Source: an uncultured Lachnospiraceae bacterium (GTDB lineage: Bacteria; Bacillota; Clostridia; Lachnospirales; Lachnospiraceae). Taken from it: a DNA stretch of 64,000 nt. The position numbers and the translations under genes are program-made. Positions 43,988 through 53,137 of the stretch are shown piece after piece. The notes under the pieces are model-generated. The model was given only the letters and a program-made list of their open reading frames with translations, did not search any database and was not told where the DNA came from. The stretch lies in contig CACZBM010000001.1 of NCBI GenBank assembly GCA_902779445.1, positions 1 to 64,000 of the forward strand, read 5' to 3'. The first letter of the stretch is position 1. Every line of letters begins with the position of its first letter.

Positions 43988-44384
43988 ATCTTTTACTAAA
44001 CTGTGGAGCACGACGTGCGGCCTTTAAGCCGTACTTCTTTCTCTCCTTCATACGAGGATCTCTTGTAAGGAATCCTTCCTTCTTGAGAGTAGCCCTGTAT
44101 TCATTATCTACCTCGAGAAGTGCTCTGGAGATACCGTGACGGATGGCTCCTGCCTGTCCTGTGTATCCGCCTCCGAATACATTTACCTTAACGTCGAACT
44201 TGTCAACTGTATCGGTAGCCACGAGAGGCTGACGAACGATCATCTTTAATGTCTCAAGTCCGAAATAATCATCAATGCTCTTTTTATTGATAATGATCTG
44301 TCCCTTTCCGGGAACAAGATAAACTCTGGCAACTGAGCTCTTTCTTCTGCCTGTGCCATAGTACTGAGTTGCTGTCTTAGCCAT
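43986..44384 (-). CDS. rpsI: 30S ribosomal protein S9
   Basis: The 132-residue protein has the S9 signature ([16 protein letters not shown] at the start, [20 protein letters not shown] in the middle) and the conserved C-terminus QFSKR that reaches into the P site. It is encoded 15 bases downstream of rplM, the usual pairing. AAGGAGG precedes the ATG. Confidence 0.98.
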   Translation of the reverse strand: MAKTATQYYGTGRRKSSVARVYLVPGKGQIIINKKSIDDYFGLETLKMIVRQPLVATDTVDKFDVKVNVFGGGYTGQAGAIRHGISRALLEVDNEYRATLKKEGFLTRDPRMKERKKYGLKAARRAPQFSKR

Positions 44385-44399
44385 TGCTTTCCCTCCTTA

Positions 44400-44828
44400 T
44401 CAGAATTTCAGTTCCTCAGGCTTCTGAGCTGCGTGATCGTGCTCAGCACCAGCGTATACGTGAAGCTTTTTGAACATCTGGCGTCCTAAAGGTCCCTTGG
44501 GAAGCATTCCCTTAACAGCGAGTTCTATAACTTCCTCAGGCTTCTTATTGAGCTTCTCCCTAAGAGTCTGAGTCTTCAGACCTCCAACATAATCAGAGTG
44601 TCTCTTGTATATCTTATTATCAAGCTTCTTTCCTGTAACCTTGATCTTTGATGCGTTAACTACGATCACATAATCACCTGTATCAAGGAAAGGTGTGAAC
44701 TCGGGCTTTGTCTTTCCGCGAAGAACTGCCGCAACATTGGAAGCAAGACGTCCGAGTGTCTGTCCCTCAGCATCGACAACATACCACTTTCTGTCGATAG
44801 TAGAGGCACTGGCCATATATGTATCCAT
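44400..44828 (-). CDS. rplM: 50S ribosomal protein L13
   Basis: The 142-residue protein shows the L13 features: [37 protein letters not shown], and [20 protein letters not shown]. Start at 44828 has GGAGG 8 bases upstream. First gene of the rplM-rpsI operon, transcribed from a near-consensus promoter with a structured leader of about 80 bases that may be an L13 autoregulatory leader. Confidence 0.98.
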   Translation of the reverse strand: MDTYMASASTIDRKWYVVDAEGQTLGRLASNVAAVLRGKTKPEFTPFLDTGDYVIVVNASKIKVTGKKLDNKIYKRHSDYVGGLKTQTLREKLNKKPEEVIELAVKGMLPKGPLGRQMFKKLHVYAGAEHDHAAQKPEELKF

Positions 44829-44942
44829 TGTAATTCCTCCAAATTAATAAAACGAATAATATGATTTATATTTCCGCGCGTTGAACCGGGGCTGTGGTTC
44901 GCAGCGTCAAACATTTTACAATAGCCATGTTTCGCATGTCAA
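44829..44942 (-). promoter_or_regulatory. rplM promoter and structured leader
   Basis: On the minus strand TTGACA (44937-44942), an 18-base spacer and TAAAAT (44913-44918) form the promoter. The leader contains GAACC-ACAGCCCC-GGTTC (44883-44900) flanked by GCG/CGC, as expected of a ribosomal-protein leader that binds L13. Match to the known L13 leader family was not tested. Confidence 0.65.
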
Positions 44943-44947
44943 GGGTC

Positions 44948-44976
44948 TTTACATACTTTTTGTTTTTTCAGATAAT
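44948..44976 (+). promoter_or_regulatory. Promoter of the cotH-like gene, leaderless start
   Basis: TTTACA (44948-44953), a 17-base spacer and GATAAT (44971-44976) end 6 bases before the ATG; no ribosome binding site is present. It lies back to back with the rplM promoter, the two -35 boxes 5 bases apart. Confidence 0.65.
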
Positions 44977-44982
44977 AATGAA

Positions 44983-47199
44983 ATGAATTATTTCAGAAAA
45001 AACTTCATTAATATGCTTATTGCCCTGTCCATTCCCGTCATTTTAATACTGGCTGCTGTATTTGTCGAGGCAGGGGACGGGGAAGCTTACGATAAAATCG
45101 TCATAAATGAAGTCTGCCCCTCCAATCTGTCCTGTGCCTATGATGAGAATGGTTTCCATCCGGACTGGGTCGAGCTCTATAATAAGGGTGACCGAGACAT
45201 AGACATTTCAGACTGGAAACTGTCCGACTCAGAGACCCGGCGTAATAAATGGTCATTTCCCTCAGATACCCTGATCCCCGCCAAAGGCTATATCGTAGTG
45301 TATCTGGACGGAACTCCTGCTAAGGACGACGGATCTTCCGGTCTGCATGCTTCTTTCAGATTATCCGGTGGGAATGAAAATCTCTTTCTCTCTTCCAGGA
45401 ATCTGCATCCCGTGGATTCAACCGAAATCCCAAAACTGAAGTACGATACTGTGTGGGCCAGGGAATCCGATGGTTCTGATACTTTTATGAGAAAGACCCC
45501 CACCCCTTCCGCCCCAAATTCAAAGGGAGAAGCTGTGGTTTTTCCCACTCTTAACAAACCTGCTTTTTCAGTGACAAGCGGATTCTATGATAAGGGCTTT
45601 GATCTCACCCTAAGCTCCGGAGAAGGGGAGATCCACTACACTTTAGACGGCAGCATTCCCGGCCTGGATTCTCCCGTTTACAGGGAACCTATACACATAG
45701 CAGACAGAAGTCCTGAAGAAAACGTCTACTCAGCCATAAAGGAATCTTCCGTTGACCTTATGGATTACATGAACACAACCTTCACTCTTCCCGAGGATCC
45801 TGTGGATAAATGTACCGTAGTAAGGGCGGCGGTTTTTGACGATTCGGGAAATATATCGGAAACTGCAACCGCTTCCTATTTTATCGGCTTCAATGAAAAG
45901 CATACATATGACGGTATAGGAGTCATTTCCCTGGTGTCTGATCCCGAAGGACTTTTCGGGTATGACGACGGAATATATGTAATAGGGAAGTACGGTGTGG
46001 ATCACTTCAGGGAAAAGCTTGCAGCCAGCGAAAATGCCGTTAAATATCTGCAGGAACATCCGGAAACTCCTACTGACGGTACTGTCAGCATCAACGGAGT
46101 AAAACTTAATGAATATTCAAATTGTAATTACGACCAGAAAGGATCAGCCTGGGAAAGAGAAGCGGATCTTACGGTATTCGACAGCGATCACCTGTTAAAC
46201 AGCGAACAGGATCTGGGAATCCGTGTGAAAGGACACCGATCACGCAACTTCCCAAAGAAAAGCTTTAATATCTATTCCCGGAATATTTACGGAACTAATA
46301 CTCTGGACCCGGATCTGATCGGTTTGCATAAATCATCTGCTTCTCTTTTTACCGGTGGGAATGACAAGATAACCATGATCGTAGATCTTCTCATCAATGA
46401 TATGGTAAAGGGTCTTAATTTCCCGTCAGTCGAACTTGGTGATCCTTATTACCTCTTCCTGAACGGTGAATTTTGGGGGCTTTACAGAATAAGTGAGAAA
46501 CTTGACGAAGACTATATCAATTATCTCTATGATGTCAAAAGCGATAATGTGATCATCGTAAAGGATCGTGTACTGGATGGCGGTCTTCCCGGAGATGACG
46601 AGATCTATGGAGAGTTTCACGATTTCTACTATAATGCGGATCTTTCCCAGGATTCGGAATATGAGAAATTCAAGGAAATGGCAGATATAGATAACTTCAT
46701 TGATTATTTTGCCGCCAGGATCTATGTAGAAAAGTGTATCGACTGGCCAAACTCCAATCTGGCTCTCTGGCGGGCCAGGGAAACCGATAAGAGTAATCCC
46801 TATGCAGACGGAAGGTGGAGATGGATCAACTTCGATAATAACGTCAATCTGGACTATGACTCCGTCAGCAAAAACACTATAGAAATAGCGATAAACGGAA
46901 ACAATAACTTTAAGCGTTACGAACCCTTCTATAATCTGATGCGGAATAAAGATTTCCGTAAGCGTTTCTACGAGAGATTCGTTGAAATAGTTGAGGATAC
47001 CTTTGATCCTGATCACGCTATCGAACTGTTAGATAGATATGCAGATGAAATAAGGCCTTATGTGGAGGTCGATCATAAACGGTTCTACGGAGATAACTAC
47101 AGCCTTGAAACCTTCGACGAAGAAATAGAGGATATGCGGAAATTCTTCAGAGAAAGGGCCGGATATATTATTCCGTATGTCGAGGAGGCATGTCGGTAG
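44983..47199 (+). CDS. CotH-kinase family surface protein with lamin-tail domain
   Basis: The 738-residue protein has an N-terminal membrane segment or signal (MLIALSIPVILILAAVFV), a lamin-tail-like domain (about 35-160: KIVINEVCPSN, DWVELYNKGDRDIDIS, WKLSD), a chitobiase/hexosaminidase C-terminal-type beta domain (about 190-300: IHYTLDGSIP) and a CotH kinase domain (about 320-720: GIRVKGHRSRNFPKKSF, FLNGEFWGLYRISEKLDEDY, WRWINFDNNVNLD). CotH is an atypical protein kinase of spore coats and is found in many secreted proteins, often linked to cellulosomes. The start at 44983 is supported by promoter spacing and hydrophobic N-terminus. It is single-gene, divergent from rplM. Confidence 0.88.
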   Translation: MNYFRKNFINMLIALSIPVILILAAVFVEAGDGEAYDKIVINEVCPSNLSCAYDENGFHPDWVELYNKGDRDIDISDWKLSDSETRRNKWSFPSDTLIPAKGYIVVYLDGTPAKDDGSSGLHASFRLSGGNENLFLSSRNLHPVDSTEIPKLKYDTVWARESDGSDTFMRKTPTPSAPNSKGEAVVFPTLNKPAFSVTSGFYDKGFDLTLSSGEGEIHYTLDGSIPGLDSPVYREPIHIADRSPEENVYSAIKESSVDLMDYMNTTFTLPEDPVDKCTVVRAAVFDDSGNISETATASYFIGFNEKHTYDGIGVISLVSDPEGLFGYDDGIYVIGKYGVDHFREKLAASENAVKYLQEHPETPTDGTVSINGVKLNEYSNCNYDQKGSAWEREADLTVFDSDHLLNSEQDLGIRVKGHRSRNFPKKSFNIYSRNIYGTNTLDPDLIGLHKSSASLFTGGNDKITMIVDLLINDMVKGLNFPSVELGDPYYLFLNGEFWGLYRISEKLDEDYINYLYDVKSDNVIIVKDRVLDGGLPGDDEIYGEFHDFYYNADLSQDSEYEKFKEMADIDNFIDYFAARIYVEKCIDWPNSNLALWRARETDKSNPYADGRWRWINFDNNVNLDYDSVSKNTIEIAINGNNNFKRYEPFYNLMRNKDFRKRFYERFVEIVEDTFDPDHAIELLDRYADEIRPYVEVDHKRFYGDNYSLETFDEEIEDMRKFFRERAGYIIPYVEEACR

Positions 47200-47324
47200 A
47201 ACCCTCATCAGCCTCCCTCATCCGCCTGCTCCGCAGGCACCTTACCGATGGCAGCCGTGCTTAGCACGGCTAAACGCCATTCAAAACGTGCCACCGGCAC
47301 GTTTTGCCCCAGAGGGGGAAGGCT
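47200..47324. repeat. Dispersed repeat, family B (copy 2)
   Basis: Begins AACCCTCATCAGCC at 47200 just after the cotH-like stop and ends GGGGGAAGGCTTTAA at the hypF stop. The core (47246-47287) matches copy 1 at 30435-30476 at 35 of 42 positions. Its hairpin AGCCGTGC-TTA-GCACGGCT is perfect. Confidence 0.7.
47283..47305. terminator. Bidirectional terminator between cotH-like gene and hypF
   Basis: AAAACGTGCC-ACC-GGCACGTTTT is a perfect hairpin with A and T tails on both sides, placed between convergent genes. Confidence 0.75.
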
Positions 47325-49628
47325 TTAAATATTCATCAACCCATAAAGACACTGTCCAAGGGCAATTCCTCCGTCATTTGGTGGTACAAGGCTATGAATC
47401 AGAACGTCTATGCCATACTCCTCAAGCTTTTTTTGTACCTCACTCAGAAACAGAAGATTCTGAAAACATCCGCCGCTTAATGCGGCGGTCTTTATTTTTG
47501 AAGATCTGCATCTTTTCCTTATTTCCATGGCAGTCATAAGTGCAAATGCTTTATGGAAAATAAGAGCCAGTCTGCCGCTATCTTCTCCCTCAAGCCTCCT
47601 TTTGACTATATACTGAAACAGTCTGTCTGTGCATGAAAGGGGCGAAGGGCCAAAACCGGACACGGTTTCTCCTACTTCTTTCTCAATCTCTATGGTATCT
47701 GCAACTTCTTTTGCATAGCTTTCCGCTGCAGCCTGCATAGCCATCGATGCTTCCCCCTCAAAAGTGGATCTATTGCAGATACCAAGAACTGCACTGATTC
47801 CATCAAAAAGCCTTCCTGCGCTGGTTGACATAACTACACCAATGTCGGTATCTATCATCTTATCCACTGCCTCTGCTTCAGCCATGGCGCAGAATCCAAG
47901 TTCTTCCTCTATCCTCTTTTCATCCTTTTCAGAATAGAATTCATGAAGCATGGCCACCGCTATCCGCCAGCCTTCTTTCGCTCCGGCATCTCCTCCGGGC
48001 TGCTTAAAGGGACGAATGGACGACAGTCTTGTAAAACCCTTCGTGTCAGCTTTTAATATCTCACCGCCCCATATAGTTCCGTCATTACCATATCCCGTTC
48101 CGTCAAAAGCTGCACCTATCACAGGTTTCAGATAGTCATTTTCAGCCATTACAGACAATATGTGGGCATAGTGATGCTGTACCTTCATGAGATCCTTCCC
48201 CATCTCAGATGCAGCCACTGCGGAATTGTACCCGGGATGCATATCACAGATGATCTTATCCGGAACTGTTTCCAATAGATCTTCCATTCTGTTTACTGAC
48301 ATTTTAAGTGCATCTACAGATCGTTTATCAGTCAGATCTCCGATATACGCGGAAAGGTACAGATTTCCACCAATCCCAATGCAGAACGAGTTTTTAAGTT
48401 CTCCTCCCACCGCCAGAACAGTTTCTTCATTTTCTCCGGAAATAACTATGGGAAGCGGAACATATCCTCTGGAACGCCTTATCATATACGGCCTGCCATT
48501 ATAGATATCCATGACCGTATCATCTGCTCTTGTGAGGATCTCTCTGTCGTTTGAAAGGAAAAGATCCGCAATATCCGTAAGCTCCCGTACCGCCTCATCA
48601 TCATTCATGCATATGGGATCTCCCGAAATATTTCCGCTTGTCATAATAAGCGCATCCGTGTTTTTTACCCCGTCCTCCATATTAAAAAGCATGAGATGTA
48701 CCGGAGTATACGGCAGCATGATACCAAGCCTGGGATTTCCCGGGGCTATCGCCTCAGGCAGCGTTCCTTTTGCTGAACGTTCCAGAAGTACAATGGGTTT
48801 CTGATACCCTTTAAGTATCTTTTCCGCTTCTTTACTGCATTCACACTCCGATAATACGGTCTTCATATCTTTCATCATGACCGCAAAAGGTTTCACCGGA
48901 CGGTTTTTCCGCTTTCTTAGGAGGTCGACCGCTGCCCCGTTTCTCGCATCACAGCAGAGATGGAATCCTCCGATCCCTTTAACAGCTATAATGCCTCCCT
49001 CAGCAATACATTTTCTAGCTTCGGTTATGGCTTCTGTTCCCTTTGATTTCCCTCGAATTATGTAAACCTCCGGACCGCAATCCCTGCAGCATACCGGCTG
49101 GGCATCAAATCTGCGGCTTTCCCTGTCTGAATATTCTTCCGCGCAATGCCTGCACATAGGAAATCCAGCCATGCTGGTGCGTTCTCTGTCATAAGGGAGA
49201 TTCTTAAGGATAGTAAATCTTGGACCGCACTGGGTGCAGTTTATGAAAGGATGAAGATACCTTCTGTTCCCGGGATCAAATAACTCTTCTGCACATTTGT
49301 CGCAAATAGCTATATCCGGAGGGATATACTTCTCTCCTTTTCTGTGGACGCTCTCAGTTATGAAAAATCCTTCTTTCGTAACATCTTTTTCAGAATCTTT
49401 ATTCTCGCTCCGAAGTATCACAGCTCTTTCCGGCGGTTCTGTTATCAGCGCATCATAAAACTTCCGGATATCCTCAGAAGATCCGGAAGCCATTATCTCC
49501 ACATAGGAGCCCTTATTCTGCACTGTACCAGTGATATTAAAGCGGTCAGCCTCTCTTTTTACGAAAGGCCTGAATCCTACCCCTTGAACAATGCCATAAA
49601 TTCTGATCCTTTTACATACTTTTCTCAT
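47325..49628 (-). CDS. hypF: Carbamoyltransferase HypF
   Basis: The 767-residue protein has an N-terminal acylphosphatase domain (about 6-92, RIRIYGIVQGVGFRPFVKRE), two zinc fingers (CDKCAEELFDP...CTQC, CRHCAEEYSD...CRDC), a YrdC-like domain (about 205-385) and a Kae1-like C-terminal domain (HHYAHILSVMAEN, GAAFDGTGYGNDGTIWGGEI). HypF makes carbamoyl-AMP and passes it to HypE for the cyanide ligands of NiFe hydrogenase. No other hyp gene or hydrogenase is visible, so it works with genes elsewhere. It overlaps the truA 3' end by 17 bases with AGGA upstream of its ATG. Confidence 0.96.
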   Translation of the reverse strand: MRKVCKRIRIYGIVQGVGFRPFVKREADRFNITGTVQNKGSYVEIMASGSSEDIRKFYDALITEPPERAVILRSENKDSEKDVTKEGFFITESVHRKGEKYIPPDIAICDKCAEELFDPGNRRYLHPFINCTQCGPRFTILKNLPYDRERTSMAGFPMCRHCAEEYSDRESRRFDAQPVCCRDCGPEVYIIRGKSKGTEAITEARKCIAEGGIIAVKGIGGFHLCCDARNGAAVDLLRKRKNRPVKPFAVMMKDMKTVLSECECSKEAEKILKGYQKPIVLLERSAKGTLPEAIAPGNPRLGIMLPYTPVHLMLFNMEDGVKNTDALIMTSGNISGDPICMNDDEAVRELTDIADLFLSNDREILTRADDTVMDIYNGRPYMIRRSRGYVPLPIVISGENEETVLAVGGELKNSFCIGIGGNLYLSAYIGDLTDKRSVDALKMSVNRMEDLLETVPDKIICDMHPGYNSAVAASEMGKDLMKVQHHYAHILSVMAENDYLKPVIGAAFDGTGYGNDGTIWGGEILKADTKGFTRLSSIRPFKQPGGDAGAKEGWRIAVAMLHEFYSEKDEKRIEEELGFCAMAEAEAVDKMIDTDIGVVMSTSAGRLFDGISAVLGICNRSTFEGEASMAMQAAAESYAKEVADTIEIEKEVGETVSGFGPSPLSCTDRLFQYIVKRRLEGEDSGRLALIFHKAFALMTAMEIRKRCRSSKIKTAALSGGCFQNLLFLSEVQKKLEEYGIDVLIHSLVPPNDGGIALGQCLYGLMNI

Positions 49629-50364
49629 CCAGTATCCTGATGTCCATTAAAGTAAGTCCCTGTGCAGGAGCAGTAGGGCCTGCCTTCTCACGGTTCAATG
49701 CATTTAGTATCGTACTCATCTCACCGGGCTCTGTTCTTCCCCTGCCGACTTCCACCAGAGTTCCCGCTATTATCCTGACCATATTGTAGAGAAAGCCGTA
49801 GCCTTTCACTGTTATATGGATCTCATCATCCTTTTCCTCTATCCCGATATCCGTTATCTCCCGGACTGTAGTTCTCGCATCCGTGTGAACATTGCAGAAT
49901 GACTTGAAGTCATGCTCTCCCTTGAGGTATCCCGCTGCATCTCTCATTTTGTCGACATCGAGGTCATAGGATACATTCCATGTATATCTTGCTCTTATGG
50001 GATCAGGAAATTCGCCTCTCTGTATCCTGTATAAGTAAGTCTTTTCGGTATGAGCAGATCTGGGATGGAAATCCCCATCCACCTCTTTTGACATTACGAC
50101 CCTTATATCACTTGGAAGCCTGGTATTCAGGGCACAGGAAAATTTCTCTCCCGGAATAGACGAGTCTGTATCAAAAACCGCAAGGTTAGCCTTCGCATGA
50201 ACTCCGGCATCTGTCCTGCTCGCACCGCCTATATCCGGATCTTCCCCGGTCAGATCCCGGATCGCTTCCATAAGCTTTCCTTCGATGGATTCCCCGTCCT
50301 TTGCGAGCTGCCATCCATTATATGCGGTTCCGTCATATGCGATTTTCAGGAGAATGCGTTTCAT
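49612..50364 (-). CDS. truA: tRNA pseudouridine(38-40) synthase
   Basis: The 250-residue protein has the TruA catalytic motif GGASRTDAGVHAKAN with the nucleophilic Asp at about residue 52, SYDLDVDKM and GYGFLYNMVRIIAGTL. It converts uridine to pseudouridine in the tRNA anticodon arm. AAAGG precedes the ATG at 50364. It follows ecfT by 8 bases, the standard ecfA-ecfT-truA order of Firmicutes. Confidence 0.97.
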   Translation of the reverse strand: MKRILLKIAYDGTAYNGWQLAKDGESIEGKLMEAIRDLTGEDPDIGGASRTDAGVHAKANLAVFDTDSSIPGEKFSCALNTRLPSDIRVVMSKEVDGDFHPRSAHTEKTYLYRIQRGEFPDPIRARYTWNVSYDLDVDKMRDAAGYLKGEHDFKSFCNVHTDARTTVREITDIGIEEKDDEIHITVKGYGFLYNMVRIIAGTLVEVGRGRTEPGEMSTILNALNREKAGPTAPAQGLTLMDIRILDEKSM

Positions 50365-50372
50365 AATAACCT

Positions 50373-51191
50373 TTATATGGGGAGATACCTGCCACCCAAA
50401 ATGCCTGCTGCGATTATCAAAACAATGTATAGCGCAAAGACACCATAGGCCACATGATCACGCCTGTTGTAGGAAAGAGGCTTCATCTTAGTCCTGCCTT
50501 CTCCCCCTCTGTAACATCTGGCCTCCATTGCCATAGCAAGGTCATTCGCCCTTCTGAATGCTGACACAAAAAGCGGAACCAGAATGGGTATCAGAGCCTT
50601 TGCTCTCTCTAAAATATTTCCGCTCTCAAAATCCGCCCCCCTTGCTTCCTGAGCTTTCATTATCTTATCTGTTTCTTCCATCAGGATAGGGATAAAACGT
50701 AAAGCGATAGACATCATCATTGCAACTTCATGCACTGGAACCCTGAAGATCTTTAAGGGTGACATGAGGGATTCCAGCCCGTCAGTCAGGTTATTCGGTG
50801 TGGTGGTCAATGTCATAAGGGATGATCCTATTATCAGGAACACAAGCCTTATAGCTGTAAATATGGCTATTTTCAATCCCTCATCTGTTATGGAAAAATT
50901 CCATATTTTGAAAACCGGTATTCCCGGTGTCAGAAACATATTAAATATCACGGTTATAAGGAGAATAAAAACGATACTCTTCATTCCCCTTACCATATAT
51001 GAAAACGGCACTTTGGACAGCTTTATCATAGAGATCAGAAATATCGCTGCCACAGCCGTAGCCAGAAAACTCCTGAAAATGAACAATGAGATTATAAACA
51101 CAAAGGTCCCCACGATCTTTGTGCGAGGGTCCAGCTTATGTATGACTGAGTCAGCATTATAGTACTGCCCCAAGGTAATATCTCTCAGCAT
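50373..51191 (-). CDS. ecfT: ECF transporter T component
   Basis: The 272-residue membrane protein has five to six membrane segments, the ITLGQYYNADSVIHKLDPRT N-terminus, and the coupling motifs KAQEARGADFESG and DLAMAMEARCYRGG (two Ala-Arg-Gly/Ala-Arg-Cys helices that contact the ATPases). It forms the shared energy-coupling module for vitamin and metal importers. Start at 51191 is just after the ATPase stop codon with GGGGGTG upstream. It follows the fused ATPase gene by 4 bases. Confidence 0.96.
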   Translation of the reverse strand: MLRDITLGQYYNADSVIHKLDPRTKIVGTFVFIISLFIFRSFLATAVAAIFLISMIKLSKVPFSYMVRGMKSIVFILLITVIFNMFLTPGIPVFKIWNFSITDEGLKIAIFTAIRLVFLIIGSSLMTLTTTPNNLTDGLESLMSPLKIFRVPVHEVAMMMSIALRFIPILMEETDKIMKAQEARGADFESGNILERAKALIPILVPLFVSAFRRANDLAMAMEARCYRGGEGRTKMKPLSYNRRDHVAYGVFALYIVLIIAAGILGGRYLPI

Positions 51192-51195
51192 ACGC

Positions 51196-53007
51196 TCACA
51201 CCCCCGTCTTTCCGCCGGAAGGCACAAGCCTGCGTATCTCTTTCACGGCATCATCAATAGTGGTTATTCCCGGGTCCAGATCAAAGCCTCTCTCCCTCAG
51301 GCTCCTCATAAGGTATGTTACCTGAGGTGCAGAAAGTCCCATTGACTCCAGCTCATCAGAGCGCATATAGATATGCTTGGGATCACCGTCCATTATGATG
51401 GATCCCTTATCCATAACAAGTATCCTGTCCACATAGTTCGCTACATCTTCCATACTATGGGAAACAAGTACTATGGTGATATTCTGTTTATCGTGCAGGT
51501 CCTTAACCAGATCCAGTATCTCATCCCGGCCCTTAGGATCCAGTCCTGCCGTAGGTTCATCCAACACCAGGATCTCCGGCTTCATAGCGAGAACTCCGGC
51601 TATTGCAACCCTTCTTTTCTGTCCTCCGGACAGTTCAAAAGGCGAACTGTAATAATACTCCTCCGGTAGGCGCACGGCTCTAAGTGCCTCAAAAGCGGCA
51701 AGTTCTGCTTCTTTCTGTGTCTTTCCTATATTCTTTGGCCCAAAGCATACATCCTTAAATACGGTTTCTTCGAAAAGCTGATGCTCAGGATACTGGAAAA
51801 CAAGCCCCACCTTTGAACGGAGCTTCTTCCTGTCATACTTTTTCTCGGATATATCCTCTCCCTTATAATAGACATGCCCTTCACTGGGCGCCACAAGACC
51901 GTTTAAGTGCTGTACAAAGGTGGATTTTCCTGATCCTGTATGGCCAATAAGTCCGATGAACTCGCCCTTTCCTATCTGTACGGAAATATCGTCAAGAGCT
52001 CTTATTTCCTCGCTCGTACCCTTCTCGTAAACATAACTCACGTGATCCAGAATAAGGGACTCTCTCGGATCTCTCTTTATAACTCCCGGAGTTGTATGAC
52101 GGAATGCGCTTTTCTTTTCTTCCACATTTTCAAGGGCACCTCCGTAGAATCTGCCTCCGGTGTATTTCACAAGTTCATGGATAAAATCTTCCCGGGTCAG
52201 GATCCCGTAGGGGAGATTAAAACCTGTCTTATTAAGTTCATGTGCCAGCATGGCAGGCTGTGGGACATCCAGCCTTAGTTCACGCAGTCTTTCCACATCT
52301 GAGAAGATCTCCGCGGGAGTCCCCTGCATTGCGATCTGCCCCTTGTCCATAACAAAGACACGGTCTGCGTAAATAACCTCTTCCATGTAATGGGTTATAA
52401 GGATAATCGTTATCCTTTCGACATCATTTAAGGCACGTGCCTGTCTGATCACTTCTTTTCGTCCCATGGGGTCCAGCATCGCGGTAGGTTCATCCATGAT
52501 AATGCACTTTGGATGCATAGCCATTACTCCTGCTATGGCTACACGCTGTTTCTGTCCTCCGGACAGCCTGTTCGGGGAATGCTTTCTGTATTCATACATT
52601 CCCACAGCTTTCAGGGATTCAATGACTCTCTCCCATATCTCTTTTGTGGGAATACCCATGTTTTCCGGGCCAAATCCCACATCTTCTTCCACTACATTTC
52701 CGATTATCTGATTGTCGGGATTCTGAAATATCATCCCGGCTTCCTGCCTGATATCCCAGAGATTCTCCGGTTTCCTGGTATCCTTTCCGTCCACGTAAAC
52801 CGTACCCTCTCCCGGATAGAGAATGGCGTTGATATGCTTTGCGAAGGTAGATTTGCCTGAGCCGTTTCCTCCGAGGACTGCAATGAATTCTCCCTTTTTT
52901 ATAGCGAGATTTACACCGCTCAGAGCCCTTACCACGCCCTCTACGTTGCCTTCCTCGTCCCTTTTTATATATTCATATACAAGATCTTTTGCTTCAATAA
53001 TGCCCAT
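51196..53007 (-). CDS. Fused EcfA1-EcfA2 energy-coupling ATPase
   Basis: The 603-residue protein has two complete ABC ATPase domains in one chain. Domain 1 (about 1-285) has Walker A GGNGSGKST near residue 46, signature [13 protein letters not shown] and Walker B IIMDEPTAMLDP. Domain 2 (about 315-603) has GHTGSGKST, ELSGGQKRRVAIAGVL and LVLDEPTAGLDP. The linker is about residues 285-315. In most Firmicutes the two are separate genes, ecfA1 and ecfA2, so this is a fusion. They heterodimerise under EcfT to power vitamin uptake. The start is ATG at 53007; no ribosome binding site, with -10 box 9 bases upstream. Confidence 0.95.
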   Translation of the reverse strand: MGIIEAKDLVYEYIKRDEEGNVEGVVRALSGVNLAIKKGEFIAVLGGNGSGKSTFAKHINAILYPGEGTVYVDGKDTRKPENLWDIRQEAGMIFQNPDNQIIGNVVEEDVGFGPENMGIPTKEIWERVIESLKAVGMYEYRKHSPNRLSGGQKQRVAIAGVMAMHPKCIIMDEPTAMLDPMGRKEVIRQARALNDVERITIILITHYMEEVIYADRVFVMDKGQIAMQGTPAEIFSDVERLRELRLDVPQPAMLAHELNKTGFNLPYGILTREDFIHELVKYTGGRFYGGALENVEEKKSAFRHTTPGVIKRDPRESLILDHVSYVYEKGTSEEIRALDDISVQIGKGEFIGLIGHTGSGKSTFVQHLNGLVAPSEGHVYYKGEDISEKKYDRKKLRSKVGLVFQYPEHQLFEETVFKDVCFGPKNIGKTQKEAELAAFEALRAVRLPEEYYYSSPFELSGGQKRRVAIAGVLAMKPEILVLDEPTAGLDPKGRDEILDLVKDLHDKQNITIVLVSHSMEDVANYVDRILVMDKGSIIMDGDPKHIYMRSDELESMGLSAPQVTYLMRSLRERGFDLDPGITTIDDAVKEIRRLVPSGGKTGV

Positions 53008-53016
53008 AGCATGTAC

Positions 53017-53045
53017 ATTATAGCTATAGCCTTAAAAATAGGCAA
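53017..53045 (-). promoter_or_regulatory. Promoter of the ecf operon, near-leaderless start
   Basis: On the minus strand TTGCCT (53040-53045), a 17-base spacer and TATAAT (53017-53022) end 9 bases before the ATG. Expected leader is at most about three bases, with no ribosome binding site. Confidence 0.65.
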
Positions 53046-53137
53046 GGAAAAAGCGCACCCCTGCAAAGGCTATTGAAATTTGAGATTTTGACTGTTAGAA
53101 TCGTCTATGTTTTGAAGCAAATAAAAGGCAAGGTATT

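Noticed and set aside
43757..44011. Open frames on both strands between the GT39-like gene and rpsI (84 and 65 codons)
   Set aside because: They translate the direct and inverted repeats of the 217-bp element, lack ribosome binding sites and overlap the rpsI terminator.
44881..44982. Longer N-terminus for the cotH-like protein starting at 44881
   Set aside because: It would cover the rplM leader and both promoters and places polar residues before the signal segment; the ATG at 44983 fits promoter spacing and hydrophobic start.
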